Source of the DNA: Apoderus coryli
Lineage: Eukaryota; Arthropoda; Insecta; Coleoptera; Attelabidae
Direction of reading: 5' to 3'
DNA length: 64,000 nucleotides
NCBI GenBank assembly: GCA_911728435.2
Contig: OU452200.1
Coordinates: forward strand, 41,803,715 to 41,867,714
Each line of letters opens with the position of its first letter. The stretch's first letter is position 1. The notes beneath the pieces are model-generated. The model did not search any database. It saw only the letters and a list, made by a program, of their open reading frames with translations, and was not told the origin of the DNA. This document shows positions 1 to 11,708 of the stretch, in pieces. A program made the position numbers and the translations under genes.

Positions 1-184
1 ATCGGGAAGCAAAGTATAGCTATCGAACACCGCCCTGTTATGAAGCTTTTTCTAATTGATTTGTATGGGAGACCCTCCAATCTAATTTCCAAATACTTTA
101 TTTAATACACAACCTGAATTCTCCAAACTTTTACAGAAGCATAATGATATTTAGCCACAAGCAACGTCATTTATGAATCAAAAA

Positions 185-300
185 AGCAAAGGCCCTCAGA
201 TAGATCCCTGCGGGACCGCCTTAGAGTATATTTTTTAAAAAGCATTATTGACAAAACTGTTTAACAATGAGATAATGTAAATAATAACCAAGTAACGCAT
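185..300 (-). pseudogene. Degenerate non-LTR reverse transcriptase scrap
   Basis: On the minus strand the reading AVPQGSI-stop-GPLLF-stop-FINDV is visible. It matches the conserved (S/A)GVPQGSxLGPLLFxxFINDL block of jockey/CR1-type reverse transcriptases, with two stop codons inside it. No other RT block can be followed on either side, so this is a short dead fragment. It is separate from the RT/RNase H element that begins about 350 bases further on, because that element carries its own, differently spelled PQGG block. Confidence 0.55.
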
Positions 301-640
301 CTCACACTCTGGTATTCAATATTGGGTTCGTGAACAGGAAGATGAAATGGTAAATCCTGCATTAAAGGGAACAAGATCTCCGTTGAAATACAAAGAAAGC
401 ATAATAGGAACAATTTGATTGTAATTAATATATTATTACATACATAATATTACACTGCACTACCTCCGATAGATTACTTTCTTAATAACTAAATTTGTTT
501 TAATTCCAAAAATGTAAATGTTCTCGTAAATTTCTGCGCTGATTCTTGCCACTGCTACTTTTACTTGTAGATTATTTTATTGGATTCGTTTAGGCGGTTT
601 GGCCTCCCCTCACTTCGACCGGCAGAAGATCTTTTGTGAA
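301..640. other. AT-rich spacer, no feature seen
   Basis: No open frame, repeat or RNA signal could be supported. The part nearest the LINE at 0.6 kb may be its 3' untranslated region on the minus strand. Confidence 0.4.
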
Positions 641-2475
641 CGACTCTAATCTATGAATTGCCCAGCTGTCCCACAGCTTTCATAAAGTTGATTTCTCTGG
701 GGACTAAATTGCTTGCCTCGTCGGGTGTTAGGGTCAGCCCTTTTGCAGGAAAGTGCCATGCAGTCACAGAGCACGTGTTCTGTTGTCTCTGTTGCGTCTT
801 CGCAAAACCGACAAGTGTCGTCCTCGGTTAGGCCCATCTTTTTGAGATGGTACTTCACTGGGTGGTATCCCGTAAAACGGCCTGTAAATCGCCTTAGGTC
901 GCTTCTCTCCAGTTGGATATGCTTCCCTGCGTTGGCCTCTGAAAGTTTGATAAACCTTTTTGATTGTCCTAGGCCTGGAGTGTTTCTCCAGTAGGACTTA
1001 AGTTGTTCCTTTTCCCATCTCCGAAGTTCTTCCTTCATATGGATTTTTGGAAGGCCAAAGATGGGTTCCGGGCCGCAAAACGGAGCGTTTGCGCCCTCTT
1101 TTGCAAGTTGGTCTGTCGTTTCGTTCCCCTCTATGCCTCCATGTCCTGGCACCCATGTCAGAGTAATCTTTTTCCCCTGAGCTGCCAGTTGCTTTAGGGT
1201 CTGTTTTCATTCCCATGCTAGCTTTGACGTGAAGGTGTAAGACCTCAGTGCTTTTAACGCAGCTTGACTGTCGGACATAATATTGATCTGCCGTTCCGGG
1301 ATGCCTCTCTGCAGGCATTCTTGAGCACAACGATTAATAGCGTTGATCTCTGCTTGGAATATAGTGGGACTTTTCCCGAGAGATTCAGAGAGCCTGCAAT
1401 TAGGCCCCTATACTCCCATGCCTGTGTTCCCTTCTATTCCTTTTGAACCGTCCGTATACCAGACGGATGTGTTTTCTGGGAATCGTGGTTCCCCATTTAG
1501 CAATTTTTGACGGTCTGCAATGACCACTTCAAATGGGATTTTAAAATCATGTTTGCGTGGCAAAGCGTCCGACGGTTTTCTTCCTGAATCCAAAGGTATT
1601 AGATTCAGGATTCCCATGTGTCCCTCTAGATCGCCAGATTTGTATTCCATTACCTGTGCCAGTTTGAGAGCGCTAATTGCTGCCTCTTTTTTGACTAGGA
1701 CAGGCAAACTTACCCCACAGCAACGTTTCCATCGCTGCTGTGGGGTAAGTTCGCATTGTCCCTGTTATTCCTAAACATGCAAGCCGTTGCAACTTTTGAA
1801 GACGGTATTGTGTATGCTTAATATTAACTTTTGGCCACCATACTAATGAGGCGTATGTAACCATCGGTTTGATGACTGTTTGGTACACCCAGTATGTGAG
1901 CTTTGGCTTTAGCCCCCAAGTCCTACCGAGTAGCCTGTGACACGTCCATATGGCCGCTGTGGCTTTCGATATGGTTTTCTCTATATATGCTGATTCCAGA
2001 TTAGTCGTTTATCCAGGATTACTCCCAGGTATTTGACTTTATCCGAAAGGCAAATTTGCTCACCGCTGAGAGTGGGGTTAATAATGTCCACCTTTCTCTT
2101 TCTCGTGAATGTTTTTTTCGGATTTATATTCAATCCCTCAGCGTCGCACCAGTTTTTAATTTTGTTTAATGCAATTTGCATGTGAGAAAAATTTCGTCGG
2201 CGTAGCTTTGTCATTGCAGAGTAAAGCCTGCCCTATCCATTTTTGAAATGAGATGATCCAGCACTAGTGACCATAGAAGAGGGGACAATACACCGCCTTG
2301 TGGGCATCCCCTAGCCGCTGTCGCTGTTACAGACACTTCTTCTTCAGCCGTAATGACACGGTCTTTCAAAATTGCCTGAATGTATTTCATCAGTAAGGAG
2401 TCGAGACTCCTCTCTTCTAGTGCTCTACTGATGTGAGGTATTGTCAAAAGCACCCTCTACTTTTACTTGGGCCAC
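600..2475 (-). pseudogene. 5'-truncated LINE with RT and RNase H domains (I/LOA-like group), frameshifted
   Basis: Read from 2475 down, the fragment starts inside the RT at an EGAFDNT block, followed by ARGCPQGGVLSPLLW, then NWCDAEGLNINPKKT and KYLGVILDKRLIW, and a thumb region with GLKPKLTYWVYQTVIKPM. An RNase H domain follows (WYTDGSKGIEG near 1460, later LTWVPGHGGIEGNETTD near 1140). The tail carries the H/C pattern CRFCEDATETTEHVLCDC (about 740-830). RT plus RNase H in one LINE polyprotein is characteristic of the I/LOA superfamily; jockey lacks RNase H. At least three frame changes break the ORF (around 2430, 2210 and 1200), and the endonuclease and early RT are missing. It encoded the target-primed reverse transcription machinery but is now inactive. 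Confidence 0.85.
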
Positions 2476-3290
2476 CTAACGGTCCATCAGATAAGATAGC
2501 TAGAACCTTCAATATTTCCAATTTGTTAGAGGTTAAGTTTTTCGTCATGAGTTTTGTCTCACTGGCCAAACGTTAGACTTTATCGGCAATAGTCCTGTGA
2601 TTTTATAGCCAACATTCGTTTGTTATACTATGCACACTATTATAATATTCGTATCTTTCTATTTTAGTGTAACTTAAAATGAGAGATTGTAGATTTTGCA
2701 AACAATAGGTATATACAGAAATTAAACATGAAGCAATAAAATTAATTATTTATAATGTGTTTAAAATCACATTCACATTAGCATGGTGGTATAGGTAGTA
2801 GTTAAATATATGTTTTACAATGTTGTACATACGCCGGATTTGATCCTGAACTTGACCGGATAATTTGTTGACCGAGACAAAAATAAATATTAATATTAGC
2901 GAGATAAATTGCGCTGTTCTCTTTTTTATTTACATTTTTTTTATACAAAAATTAATGAATGTATCTACGATATTTTATTATTTTACTTTAATGCATAATT
3001 TTGGACTAATCTGTTGAAACAGAACATTAAATATTATGAGATTTTGATAATTTAATAAAACTTATCAACATTTGGAATAAATTTACTACTTAGTGGTAAA
3101 CTATGCTAAATAAAAATGGATCGTAAATTTCGAAATTTGTTAGATACTAAGTACTTATACTACACAGAGAAAAATCTGTAGTTTTGCCAAAAACACACCC
3201 TTCAATGACATATTACATTCAGTATTCCTCGAATACAACAGCGTTTCATTCAAGTATAAGCCTATATTTGGTAACTAATAGTATTGTATT
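2476..3290. other. AT-rich spacer
   Basis: No supported gene. The first 100 bases may be older host or transposon sequence into which the LINE inserted. No motif could be assigned. Confidence 0.4.
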
Positions 3291-3297
3291 ATCAGTA

Positions 3298-3470
3298 GTA
3301 ATACCCCTAGGGTCTTGATAATACCGAGATAATTTTGTCATAGAAAATGCCGAAAGCGTGTTGCTTGATAATAGGGCTATTATCCTTGAGCAACTCGCTT
3401 GAAGGAGTCTCTATGACAAAATTTTGAGTATTTATCAAGGCCCGAGGAGTATTCGATAAGATAATTTTTT
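3298..3470. repeat. Fold-back hairpin element of about 170 bp
   Basis: The left arm (3310-3378) and right arm (3388-3460) are imperfect reverse complements. Shared blocks include CTTGATAA, ATTTTGTCATAGA and TTGCTTGATAATAG. The centre lies near 3384. This is the form of a fold-back MITE or of a hairpin-forming interspersed repeat. No coding capacity. Confidence 0.7.
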
Positions 3471-3529
3471 ACTTAGATATCAAAAATTTGATTGTCAATC
3501 TGACGTTTAATAATTTTCAATGCAAAATG

Positions 3530-3985
3530 TATTAGTTTTAATCAAACAAATATTTAATTTGAAAAAATAGTCCATTCTTAAGTGGAGTTGTAATTTTAAT
3601 GTTTAAATGAAAGTCGAATCTCCACAAAATAAATTTAATAGAAACTATCGGCCATACATGTTTCGGGATTAGACCAGTCCCATCATCAGTGGCATGTCAA
3701 CAATCGAACAAACACAACACTAAGACGTACAATGTTTCATTATATTTCTATTGAAGCCTGGAAAACACACCTCATTCTTAGCTCGTTATCATTATGAATA
3801 TGTGTAATTATCAATTAACTTACCATTTTATGGAAAAATATTTGAATTATAAAAAAATTTTTTAATTAAAATTACAGTCACATATTTGGTCTAATTTTTT
3901 AATTTTCTTTTATATATCATACTTTTTCTTTGTTTTTAATAAAGTTAAAACTATGTAACTATCTGTTTTTTGTTAAAGCTGGAAT
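3530..3985 (-). repeat. Interspersed repeat, copy 1, with hammerhead-like motif
   Basis: This segment is found again in inverted orientation at about 39100-39480. Matching stretches include TAACTTACCATTTTATGGAA, CTCATTCTTAG(C/T)TCGTT and a block around TGTTTCGGGA. On the minus strand the block reads CCACTGATGA, a hairpin, then GAAACATGTA. That is a hammerhead ribozyme core with one extra U before stem II. Such motifs are known from Penelope-like elements and retrozymes. The family is inferred, because no reverse transcriptase accompanies it. Confidence 0.7.
3647..3695 (-). ncRNA. Hammerhead-ribozyme-like core (degenerate)
   Basis: CTGATGA lies at 3689-3683 and GAAA at 3664-3661, joined by a stem GGGA/TCCC. 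A GUA triplet follows at 3657-3655, with TGGC after it able to pair with GCCA before CTGATGA (stem I). An extra U sits between CTGATGA and stem II, and stem III would be one or two pairs. It may be inactive. Confidence 0.45.
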
Positions 3986-3989
3986 GGCA

Positions 3990-4640
3990 AGAACGTCATC
4001 GACAAACGTAATAAAAAATTTTTTCTTTTTGTTGGTATGCTGTTAAATAACAGACAAATAAAGCTTTAGAATAATTAACTAATCCAGAAATTTACATACT
4101 GATAAATCTAACTCAGTTACTAAGGAGTATTATCAGTTCACTGTATTATAAAAGGAACAGTGTAAGATTTTTCAATTATATTAAAAAAAAAAATATATAA
4201 CTTTTTGATGCATCCTTATATCCGAAATTTAAAATTAAATGACTAAAATAATATTATTTTAGTCATTTAAAATTATTGTCTAAAACATTTAATAAACCAG
4301 CCCTGTATATTTATACTATTATAGTAATTTCTTTTATTTTCGTCCATACACATTAATCTTTGCGTAGATAGGTATACGTATACTATATAATTTTAAACAA
4401 AAAACACTGCTGCACAGTAGTACATAATATATGATACCTATAATATAAAAACAAACTCCCACCTCGTAGGGGAAAGTATACTCGTCCTTGTCTAACATTG
4501 CCCATATGATTATTTTATTTCAACACAATACATATAACGCCATCTACAATTTCCATGGTTGCATGTTTTTCTAATAGATGTAGCTCGTGTCGAGACAGTT
4601 TCAATTTTTGTTTTATTTCCCATATACGCTGACTATCTAT
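3990..4640. other. AT-rich spacer containing a 36-bp perfect palindrome
   Basis: No gene. 4235-4270 reads identically on both strands (centre AATATT) and would extrude as a hairpin with an 18-bp arm. Otherwise nothing is recognisable. Confidence 0.6.
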
Positions 4641-4760
4641 TGTGTAGATTAATCTTTGGTTTTAGTTAGGTTAAGTGAGGAAGCTGCAGCTTCAACTTCG
4701 CCTTTTGTAAAATATTTTATTTTTACAATAAAGTCTTTTATTATTATTATTATCTACTCA
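4640..4760 (+). repeat. LINE 3' end (short, dead on arrival)
   Basis: CTTCAACTTCGCCTTTTGTAAAAT, an A/T stretch with ACAATAAAGT, then (TTA)n matches the 3' terminus of the LINE that ends at 10.40 kb. Only about 120 bp of the element is present, as expected of an extreme 5' truncation during target-primed reverse transcription. The ATAAAG hexamer is its polyadenylation signal. Confidence 0.75.
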
Positions 4761-4769
4761 ATTACAAGG

Positions 4770-5480
4770 TGTTATTGAGTTTCAATGACTGGTTTAAATA
4801 CAACATTTCATTGAATCAACCGTATGTTTTAGCATTGATTCAAAAGTACTAGATTTTCCTTGAACTAACACATTCTTTTACCAAAACGACACAAAGTTTT
4901 CTTTGGATGTCTCTTGTATTTGAATTCAACAGAAATTTGCTTCAACAAATTACAAACTGTTAACGGGTTTTATTGGATTTGTAATTGTACTAATATATCA
5001 ACTTATTGACTATATAAGCAAATTCTGAGCCAAATGCAAAGTATATTTGCCAATAGTACAACTGGTAATTGAAAAGATAGAACTTGTGTTCGCTGTGCAA
5101 TAAAATCAATAATAACTGCAGTTTGACAGAAAAAAAAAACAATATATTTTCATAAAAGTAAAAAAATTAACAAACTCTCTCTTTCATACAAACTAACGAA
5201 AAAAAAATGCAAAAGTTAAATTATACATCCTTTCTTTTAAATCAAATTGTTCAAAACCATTCACTCTGCAAAGGCTACCTGTCTATTTTCAGTGGGGACG
5301 ACGATCACATTATGCATGTTGTCATGTCCACTATGCTCTCCTCAGAAGCAGCATACTACTAGCGGATGTATATATGTGTGCTACCGGGGGTTGATGGTAA
5401 AAGAAGTTCATAATTATCAGTTATCTATAAATAGAAATAATTAGAATAAGTTTGTAGTCAATATAACATCCAAGTTCTAA
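4770..5480. other. AT-rich spacer
   Basis: Nothing supported on either strand beyond short chance frames. Confidence 0.4.
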
Positions 5481-5497
5481 ATAAGTTACAAGGACAG

Positions 5498-5940
5498 ACA
5501 TCTTGTGGATATCCATCAGCTTTTTCCAACGATTTAAGAAACCGAATTCGAGTTCCTAATTGAGGAAACAACTCTAATATTTTCATGAGATAGTTCTTGT
5601 ACATCTTCCAATGTAATTGTATTGCCTAAAAATTAATAAATGAATTACGCATAAGTAATACCAAGAACCAAGGTATCTAACATACCAAAATTGGTAAAAA
5701 AAACCATTTGGTTTAGTTACACAATAATTTTACCTATGTAGGTATAATAACAAAATTAACGTGTTAAGTGGAGTCAAATTTTTACACAAAGTTACCTACT
5801 GTATTATGTATTAAGAAATGCAAACATTAATCATAAATCACTTAATCTACTATGTAGTCAGTCTTAGTACTTACCTTCAAAAATAGGTAATAAATCTTCT
5901 ATACACCCCACTTTTTAAACAATTCTACAATATTATCCAT
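5498..5940 (-). pseudogene. SAM-domain-like gene, exons 1 and 2, with two 2-base indels
   Basis: Exon 1 runs from ATG at 5940 to 5875 and is followed by the donor GTAAGTACT. It reads MDNIVELFKKWGV, then a stop. Removing a 2-base TA insertion gives EDLLPIFEG, ending in phase 1. Exon 2 begins after the acceptor TTTTTAG near 5626 with NTITLEDVQELSHENIR. After a 2-base deletion it continues LFPQLGTRIRFLKSLEKAD. The pattern of WG...LLPIFE, then a turn, then L..L..ENI.ELFPQLG.R..FLK.L is that of a SAM (sterile alpha motif) domain, a protein-protein interaction module. Exon 1 is 66 bases; the paralogous exon at 28.3 kb is 64, which matches the 2-base insertion. Both disruptions make this copy a pseudogene. 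Confidence 0.65.
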
Positions 5941-6156
5941 AACAATACCTAACAACAACTGACAGCTACTGCTAGCTAGCCTTATCAATACAAAAAAGGG
6001 AAATACAGAAAAACGAACCACACATGTGCAATCAGGGCAATAATTAAATGAGTGTTGCCAGACTCCCAGATCTGTACAACCGAGTAAAAATGTTGTTGGG
6101 TTAACGAGAAGAAGCATTGAATTTAATATAATGTGTATTTGACACCATGGCATATA

Positions 6157-6616
6157 AAAGATTTAGAAATGAGAAATTCTGGGGATATAATCAATTATTT
6201 AATATATCGGCGGTCATTTTCAAAGCGATACGACGATAAACTATACGTCATTCAAGAATTAGCGAGGCCTATTCCAGATTTAAGTAAATATTTAATAAAT
6301 ATTGGCACCGCGGGAAAAACTAAGGCTTTTAATAATGATTGGTACAAAAAGTTTGATTGGTTTTCAGTATCTAATAATACTTAGTCTAAAAATGGGTATT
6401 CTGATATAAAAAATTTAGCTCGTAGTCTGGCTATTCACGACAAAAGTGCTGCACAAATTGGATGTAAATGTAAATTACTTATCATGAAAAAACAAAATAT
6501 AGCTTCCGTTATTGGTAGTTCCCAAATAATCAGCAAATAATATACATAATATTATAATTTTGGTAATTGGTAATCAACATTTTTTTTATAAAATTTTTTA
6601 TCACGGGACACTACTG
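6157..6616 (+). pseudogene. Non-autonomous hAT element, copy 1 (TTF/ZMYM1-like transposase N-terminus)
   Basis: The frame reads DLEMRNSGDIINYLIY, then FNNDWYKKFDWF, a TAG, and SKNGYSDIKNLARSLAIHDKSA. This is the TTF-type zinc-finger N-terminal region of hAT transposases annotated as zinc finger MYM-type 1-like, where one expects W(Y/F)KKFDWL...C..C.LF....W.K.GY.D...L...I..H..S..H. The same sequence recurs at 23.65-24.22 kb. This copy lacks 51 bp around the zinc-binding cysteines. Both copies carry TAG where a Trp is expected before SKNGY. The end CACGGGacactACTG (6602-6616) corresponds to the CACGGGCCGCCACTG terminus of the second copy. The DDE catalytic region is absent, so no transposase can be made. 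Confidence 0.75.
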
Positions 6617-6619
6617 TTC

Positions 6620-7970
6620 CGGACGTATATTTATGATCTTAGAAATCACCCTCTTAAATATTGCTGCGTTTTTTTTTAAACACCCTATATATCCATCAAA
6701 AATTAAGGATGGATGAGTGAATATGTGTAATCAAATATATTCATCGACAACCTTACTGAATATAAATTAAGAAAGTTTGCAAAATAGACATATTGAGCTT
6801 GGTTACCACCACATAATAATAATATTTGTTATCGAGTATAATATTATGGGAACAGTAACCTTTGCATGGGTAAGACTGGTTTTTTGGGTAGGGCTCTCAT
6901 AATATAAAAAACGATCATATATTTATATGAACTGCTACCTATATTTTATCTAAATGTAATCTATATATTTCACCATCGTTAAAAATAGTTTTATTTTTCG
7001 ACAACCCACTTTCTTTTAAGAATCATTTCAAAATCATAACTGTTTTTCTATTTGAAAGATAACAGTTCTCTTTTTGCACAAGTCACTGACCGCAAACCAA
7101 TAATACCATTATAAATCATAAATGAATAAAGTGTACCTATGTTTGTTCAATAATTATTAAATATGAACTTATCCTTATGTGCTGATTGCTTTGAAATAAT
7201 GTTGTTTCTTTATTTAAACTAATCAATCATTAATCAAGCAGAACAAAAACATTTTCTAGTATGAAAAAGACCTCGAATTCACTGCAATTTCACGGACTCA
7301 TTGACTTGATGCTGCCGGTTATGCATAGTGCAAGCTGAATGTCGATATCCGTTTGTGAAATATTCTAGCGATTTTACTTCACGATAGTGCGAAGACAGCC
7401 CTAACAATTTGTTAACGTGAATTATTGTTTTTATTTGTTCGTCCTTTCTACAATTTTCAGTTTGATTATATTATTAAAAAGACCAAACAACCAACCAACC
7501 AACTAACAAAACTCGGCTGCCAAACTGTTTTTGAAATTATCGCTATCTTACACCTCGTACTCATTATTCGCGCAATACCGTAATTAATCCGAAATCTATT
7601 TACACCCGATACACGTGCAGATGCTTCATTGAACATAACCTTTATTTCCCCAAGTTTATTTTGTGTTATTTTTGCTAAAATATTTTGATTCTTCAAAAAC
7701 TTCCATATTATTTTTATTTCATTCAATTCAATTCATTCAAAATCTGGCAACAAGCAAGAAAAGATAAGAAATTCGGTGATGCCACGCTTTATTTGAAGAT
7801 TTTCACCATAAACATATTCCAGCACATTTTCCTCAATAAATCCACACATTACACAATAGAATTACACCTATTAGATACTTGATTTTCCAACAAATTTAAT
7901 TTACTCAACTCCCACAATAATAAAACAAATATTATAACATTATTTTATCTAAAAAAACTACTAATTTATA
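6620..7970. other. AT-rich spacer with short ACCA tract
   Basis: No gene recognised. A short (ACCA)n microsatellite lies near 7483-7505. Confidence 0.45.
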
Positions 7971-7974
7971 CTTA

Positions 7975-8345
7975 TTTTTATTTTACTACTATCCACATGA
8001 ACTAAATCTGGCAAAATTGTTTTTAAATGACACATGTTGACATATTTGGCATTCGAATATTGATTTTTTATCGTCCTCATAATAATAGTAAAAAGTTCAA
8101 TGACCCCGTTCGAGTAACAATATGTGCAGACGGGCTACAATTTCAATAATAATAAAAAAACATCAATGAAGTGGGTCATAGAGATGCAAGAAATGTATCG
8201 ATATATTATTTCTTTCATTATTAGAGATGCAAGAAATGTATCGATATATTCTTTCTTTCATTATTAGTGATGCAAGAAGTGTATTGATATATTCCATTCG
8301 ATATCAATTGCTTTTTAAGCTTGAACTATTGTCTCGAGGATTGCA
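7975..8345 (+). mobile_element. Non-autonomous element with internal 43-bp repeats, copy 1
   Basis: The left part (CACATGAACTAAATCTGGCA..., GTTGACATATTTGGCATTCGAATAT) matches 60.79-60.87 kb. The interior has three head-to-tail copies of a 43-bp unit that begins AGAGATGCAAGAAATGTATC (starts at 8180, 8223 and 8266). The other copy has four units of the same length. The block TGGCCGCTTGT closes the similarity near 8357. No coding sequence. An internal minisatellite in a short interspersed element is seen in some Helitron-like and DINE-type elements, but no terminal signature is clear. Confidence 0.7.
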
Positions 8346-8607
8346 ACTGAGTCTATTGGCCGCTTGTAATAATAATTATAATCTACATATAGGTACAAAA
8401 CACACTCGCCAAGCGTTGTCAGATACCCTTATTTTACATTAAACCTGGGCTGCATCTATATGAAGCATGCTTCTTATAATGTTTTTTAAGTCAATACTCG
8501 TATGCTATGCTTAGTGGTAGCCGGCTGTCAGGTGGTTGTATGTCGTTATATATTGGGTATATGCCGGAAGGCAGTGTTGCCCATTGTTGCTGACTTATAG
8601 ATGCATA

Positions 8608-8645
8608 AGAACATGTATGATAAGCCTATTTATCATACATGTTCT
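8608..8645. repeat. Perfect 16-bp-arm hairpin
   Basis: AGAACATGTATGATAA at 8608-8623 is the exact reverse complement of 8630-8645, separated by six bases. Confidence 0.8.
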
Positions 8646-8870
8646 TGTGTGATTGAAAAAAAAACAGCACGACACAGCTATAGAAGAATTAAACGATGAT
8701 TCGACATAACGAAAGAAGAAATAAAACAACGAGAAGCCGAGAAAGATGATAAAATAAAATTACGGAAAACTGAGAAATAAGAAGATAAAAAACTATTCCT
8801 ACGCAGAGAAAAATTAATTAAGCCGAAAACTGGACATAGACTTAAAGACAAGGAAAAAAAACAAACAAGC
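8646..8870. other. Purine-rich stretch upstream of LINE
   Basis: The plus strand is very A/G-rich, and a frame with many K/E/R codons is broken by stops. A similar purine-rich run follows the LINE after 10.40 kb. The LINE may therefore have inserted into one older low-complexity or charged coding remnant. The identity is unknown. Confidence 0.35.
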
Positions 8871-8894
8871 CACGATGGAAAAAGAAATTATGTT

Positions 8895-10403
8895 GGTTGG
8901 TTTTTTGAAGGAGAACGATCTTCTCCCCGAGAATCAGTCAGGGTTTCGTCGTGACCACAGTTGTTCCCGTCGAACAACTGTGGTCACGACGAAACCCTGA
9001 CTGATTCTCGGGGAGAAGATCCCTTATTGAAGGTTCTGGATGATGTATTGGGTGCGGCCGATAAAGGTCAATTGACCGCCCTTGTACTTTTGGACTATTC
9101 GAAGGCCTTTGATCGCATTGACCATGACTTGCTTCTCGCAGTTCTAAAATTTCTTGGATTTGAAGAGGCCGCTTTAAATATTATTCGAAGCTATTTAACA
9201 AATAGGAGTCAGTCCGTTATTCTGGGTAAGCAAACGTCTAAAAGAAATATATTGACCAGTGGTGTGCCTCAGGGCTCCATCCTCGCCCCAATTCTTTTTT
9301 GTCTTTATACATCTCAAATAACTGAGAGCCTAGATCACTTCAATGCGCATATGTATGCGGATGACACACAAATATATTTTTCATTTGAATCTAGGAATAT
9401 AAATAACGCCAGAGAAAAAATAAATGCAGATCTTCGAAAATTAGCACTAATATCAAAAAACCATGCTCTTGAGATTAACCCACATAAGTCTCAGTTGCTG
9501 TTGTTGGGTCGACTCGCGCCACATTGCTACTGATCTGTTTTCAGTGACAATAGAAGGAGTTGATCTGCCCTGTTCAAAAAGTGCAAGAACTTGGGTGTTC
9601 TCATTGATAGCGACTTGAGATTCGAAAGCCATGTAAGTATGTGCATAAAAAAAGCATTCGTGAATTTAAAACTAATATTTGGCCAACGAAATCTTCTGAG
9701 CTTATCGATGAGAAAGATGCTTTGTGACAGCTTAGTGTTGTCTCAGTTTAACTTTGCGGATATGGTTTATGGTCCTTGTCTTGTGGGCTCAGACATAAGA
9801 CGCATTCAGCTAATGCAAAACTCGTGTGTGCGTTTAGTTGCGGGAATGAGGGGCAGGGAGCGTGGGGTGAGTGCAAAGATTAGGGAAATTGACTGGTTGC
9901 GGATGGATGAACGTAGGCAGCTGCATATGCTGGTTCTTTTTAATAGAATTATTAAAACTGGCTCTCCTTGTTACTTATACAGCAAAATAACGTTTCGGCG
10001 TATGATTCACAACTTAAATACGCGAAATAGAGAGATGATTACACCACCAATGCACAGCACAGCTTTATATGAAAGGTCCTTCACCTATAACATTTCAAAA
10101 ATATACAACTCTCTGCCTGACGAGGTCAAGAAAATGACAGGTTTCAGATTCAAATTAGCTGTAAGGACTTGTTTAGTAAGGGGACATGGCAGCGCGTAGT
10201 GATTTGTGAGTGTTTATTGCTATTTTTTGTGGGAAATTATAGTAGTATATGCTCGGACATACTATATGTTTTTGTGCGTTTTTCTGTTTTCTTTTACTTT
10301 TACTAGGTAGTAATTAAGTGTTTAAGATAGGAGGCTTGCCTCAACTTCGCCATTTGTAAAATGCTTTTTTTTACAATAAAGTTATTATTATTATTATTAT
10401 TAA
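8895..10403 (+). pseudogene. 5'-truncated LINE (CR1/jockey-like) RT to 3' tail, with internal inverted duplication
   Basis: RT blocks appear in order: LKENDLLPENQSGFRRDHSCS (8901-8963), LLKVLDDVLGAADKG, LLDYSKAFDRIDHDLL (near 9090), SGVPQGSILAPILF (near 9260), MYADDTQIYFSF (near 9350) with the catalytic YADD, and EINPHKSQLLLLG. After a frameshift near 9520 comes LGVLIDSDLRFESH and a C-terminal thumb ending LPDEVKKMTGFRFK (10.1 kb). The 3' UTR has CTTCGCCATTTGTAAAAT, ACAATAAAGTT and (ATT)n, so the 3' end is intact while the endonuclease is missing. A perfect inverted duplication (8917-9021) separates HSCS from LLKVL and breaks the frame. RT activity is not expected. Confidence 0.85.
8917..9021. 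repeat. Perfect 50-bp inverted duplication, 5-bp spacer
   Basis: 8917-8966 is the exact reverse complement of 8972-9021, with CCGTC between. The left arm is in-frame RT sequence (NDLLPENQSGFRRDHSCS). The right arm is the same DNA reversed, after which the RT resumes. Confidence 0.95.
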
Positions 10404-11700
10404 AAAGAACAAAACGAAAACAAAAATTAGAATACACAAAGACCGGTTTAGACGAGCAAGAGATGAAGATACAATAAAGAAGAATGCAATGAAAAATACA
10501 AAACTAACAGTCAAAACAATAAATGTTTTATAATATGGGGGGATCTGGCTTGAAACTACAATAAGTTTTCCAGAAAATTAGAAACATTTTCTGCAAAATC
10601 TATTTGTGTACTATACTAAACCAAATAGCACCATTTTCATTAGGATACGCATTCTTTGAAGATACTGTGTCGTGAAACACCAATAAACGAACGTATGTAT
10701 TTACAAAAATATTATGGTTTTCAGCTGCAATCGAAAGTTATTTCATTTCATTCATACATTTAAATGTTCAACCAACTGGAAATTTTAGTCTGATGCATCT
10801 ATTTATGGTCCTCCAATAAATCTCTGCTCGTAAAATAATATATGCTCATGTTAGTATGTACTAAAATAGTGTATTGAACTTGCTTTACCGATCTTTTATT
10901 TATTTTGTACGAGAACTTTTAATTTTAGAATCGAAACATAATTTGTTACATAACTACTTACATGCAGGGCTTTGTTTGATTTTCTAAAGTCGAAACTATT
11001 TTATTCGATTGTAAATAGCCAGATCAATTTGCTTTAATTTACAAAAGGTTGATTTACATTAGCTGGTAAATCTAGGTAAATGTATGTTCAATAGGATAAA
11101 CATAGCCTGCACAAACTGTTCTAAATGAGCATTTTGTCAATAAATTAATTATAGAAAACTATCAAAACACTTACCTATACGTTATGTAAGTCAACTTCTT
11201 CTTCTTCCTTTGACTCATGTCTCTGTTATCAAAAGATTCTTAATCTAATCATATTACAAGTAATGTCTTATGCTTATATATTTAAAATTTTGGGAAATTT
11301 TATAATACTTACCTGACTAACTCTGCAAATTACTTTCTATCGCTCAAATATGAGTCATATTATAGGTGGAACGTTTGTGTTTGGAAAGGTTATTTTACCT
11401 ATTCATATACACGTTATTTATACACAAGGCTAATACAATAAATTTGTTATTAAACGTTAACCTCATTTAAGGTTGTTTGATCAGTACCTAAATACAGGAA
11501 AGTATTGGTGTAACTTAAAAAAAGACACTAAATACGTCTAAAGTTATAGCTCTACCTACATTGAAGCAATATATAGATGGAGGCACATGATAGATCGAAA
11601 AATTTTTACGATTATTAGCAAAATGTATTTGTAGTTGGGTTGTCCAATAATAATAATTGTGAGCACGACCAAATATTTCCGTACGAAAGCATAGCAAAAT
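10404..11700. other. Spacer before the satellite
   Basis: A purine-rich run (10404-10530) is followed by ordinary AT-rich DNA. No gene, splice pair or repeat of note was seen. Confidence 0.4.
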
Positions 11701-11708
11701 ATTTCTTT

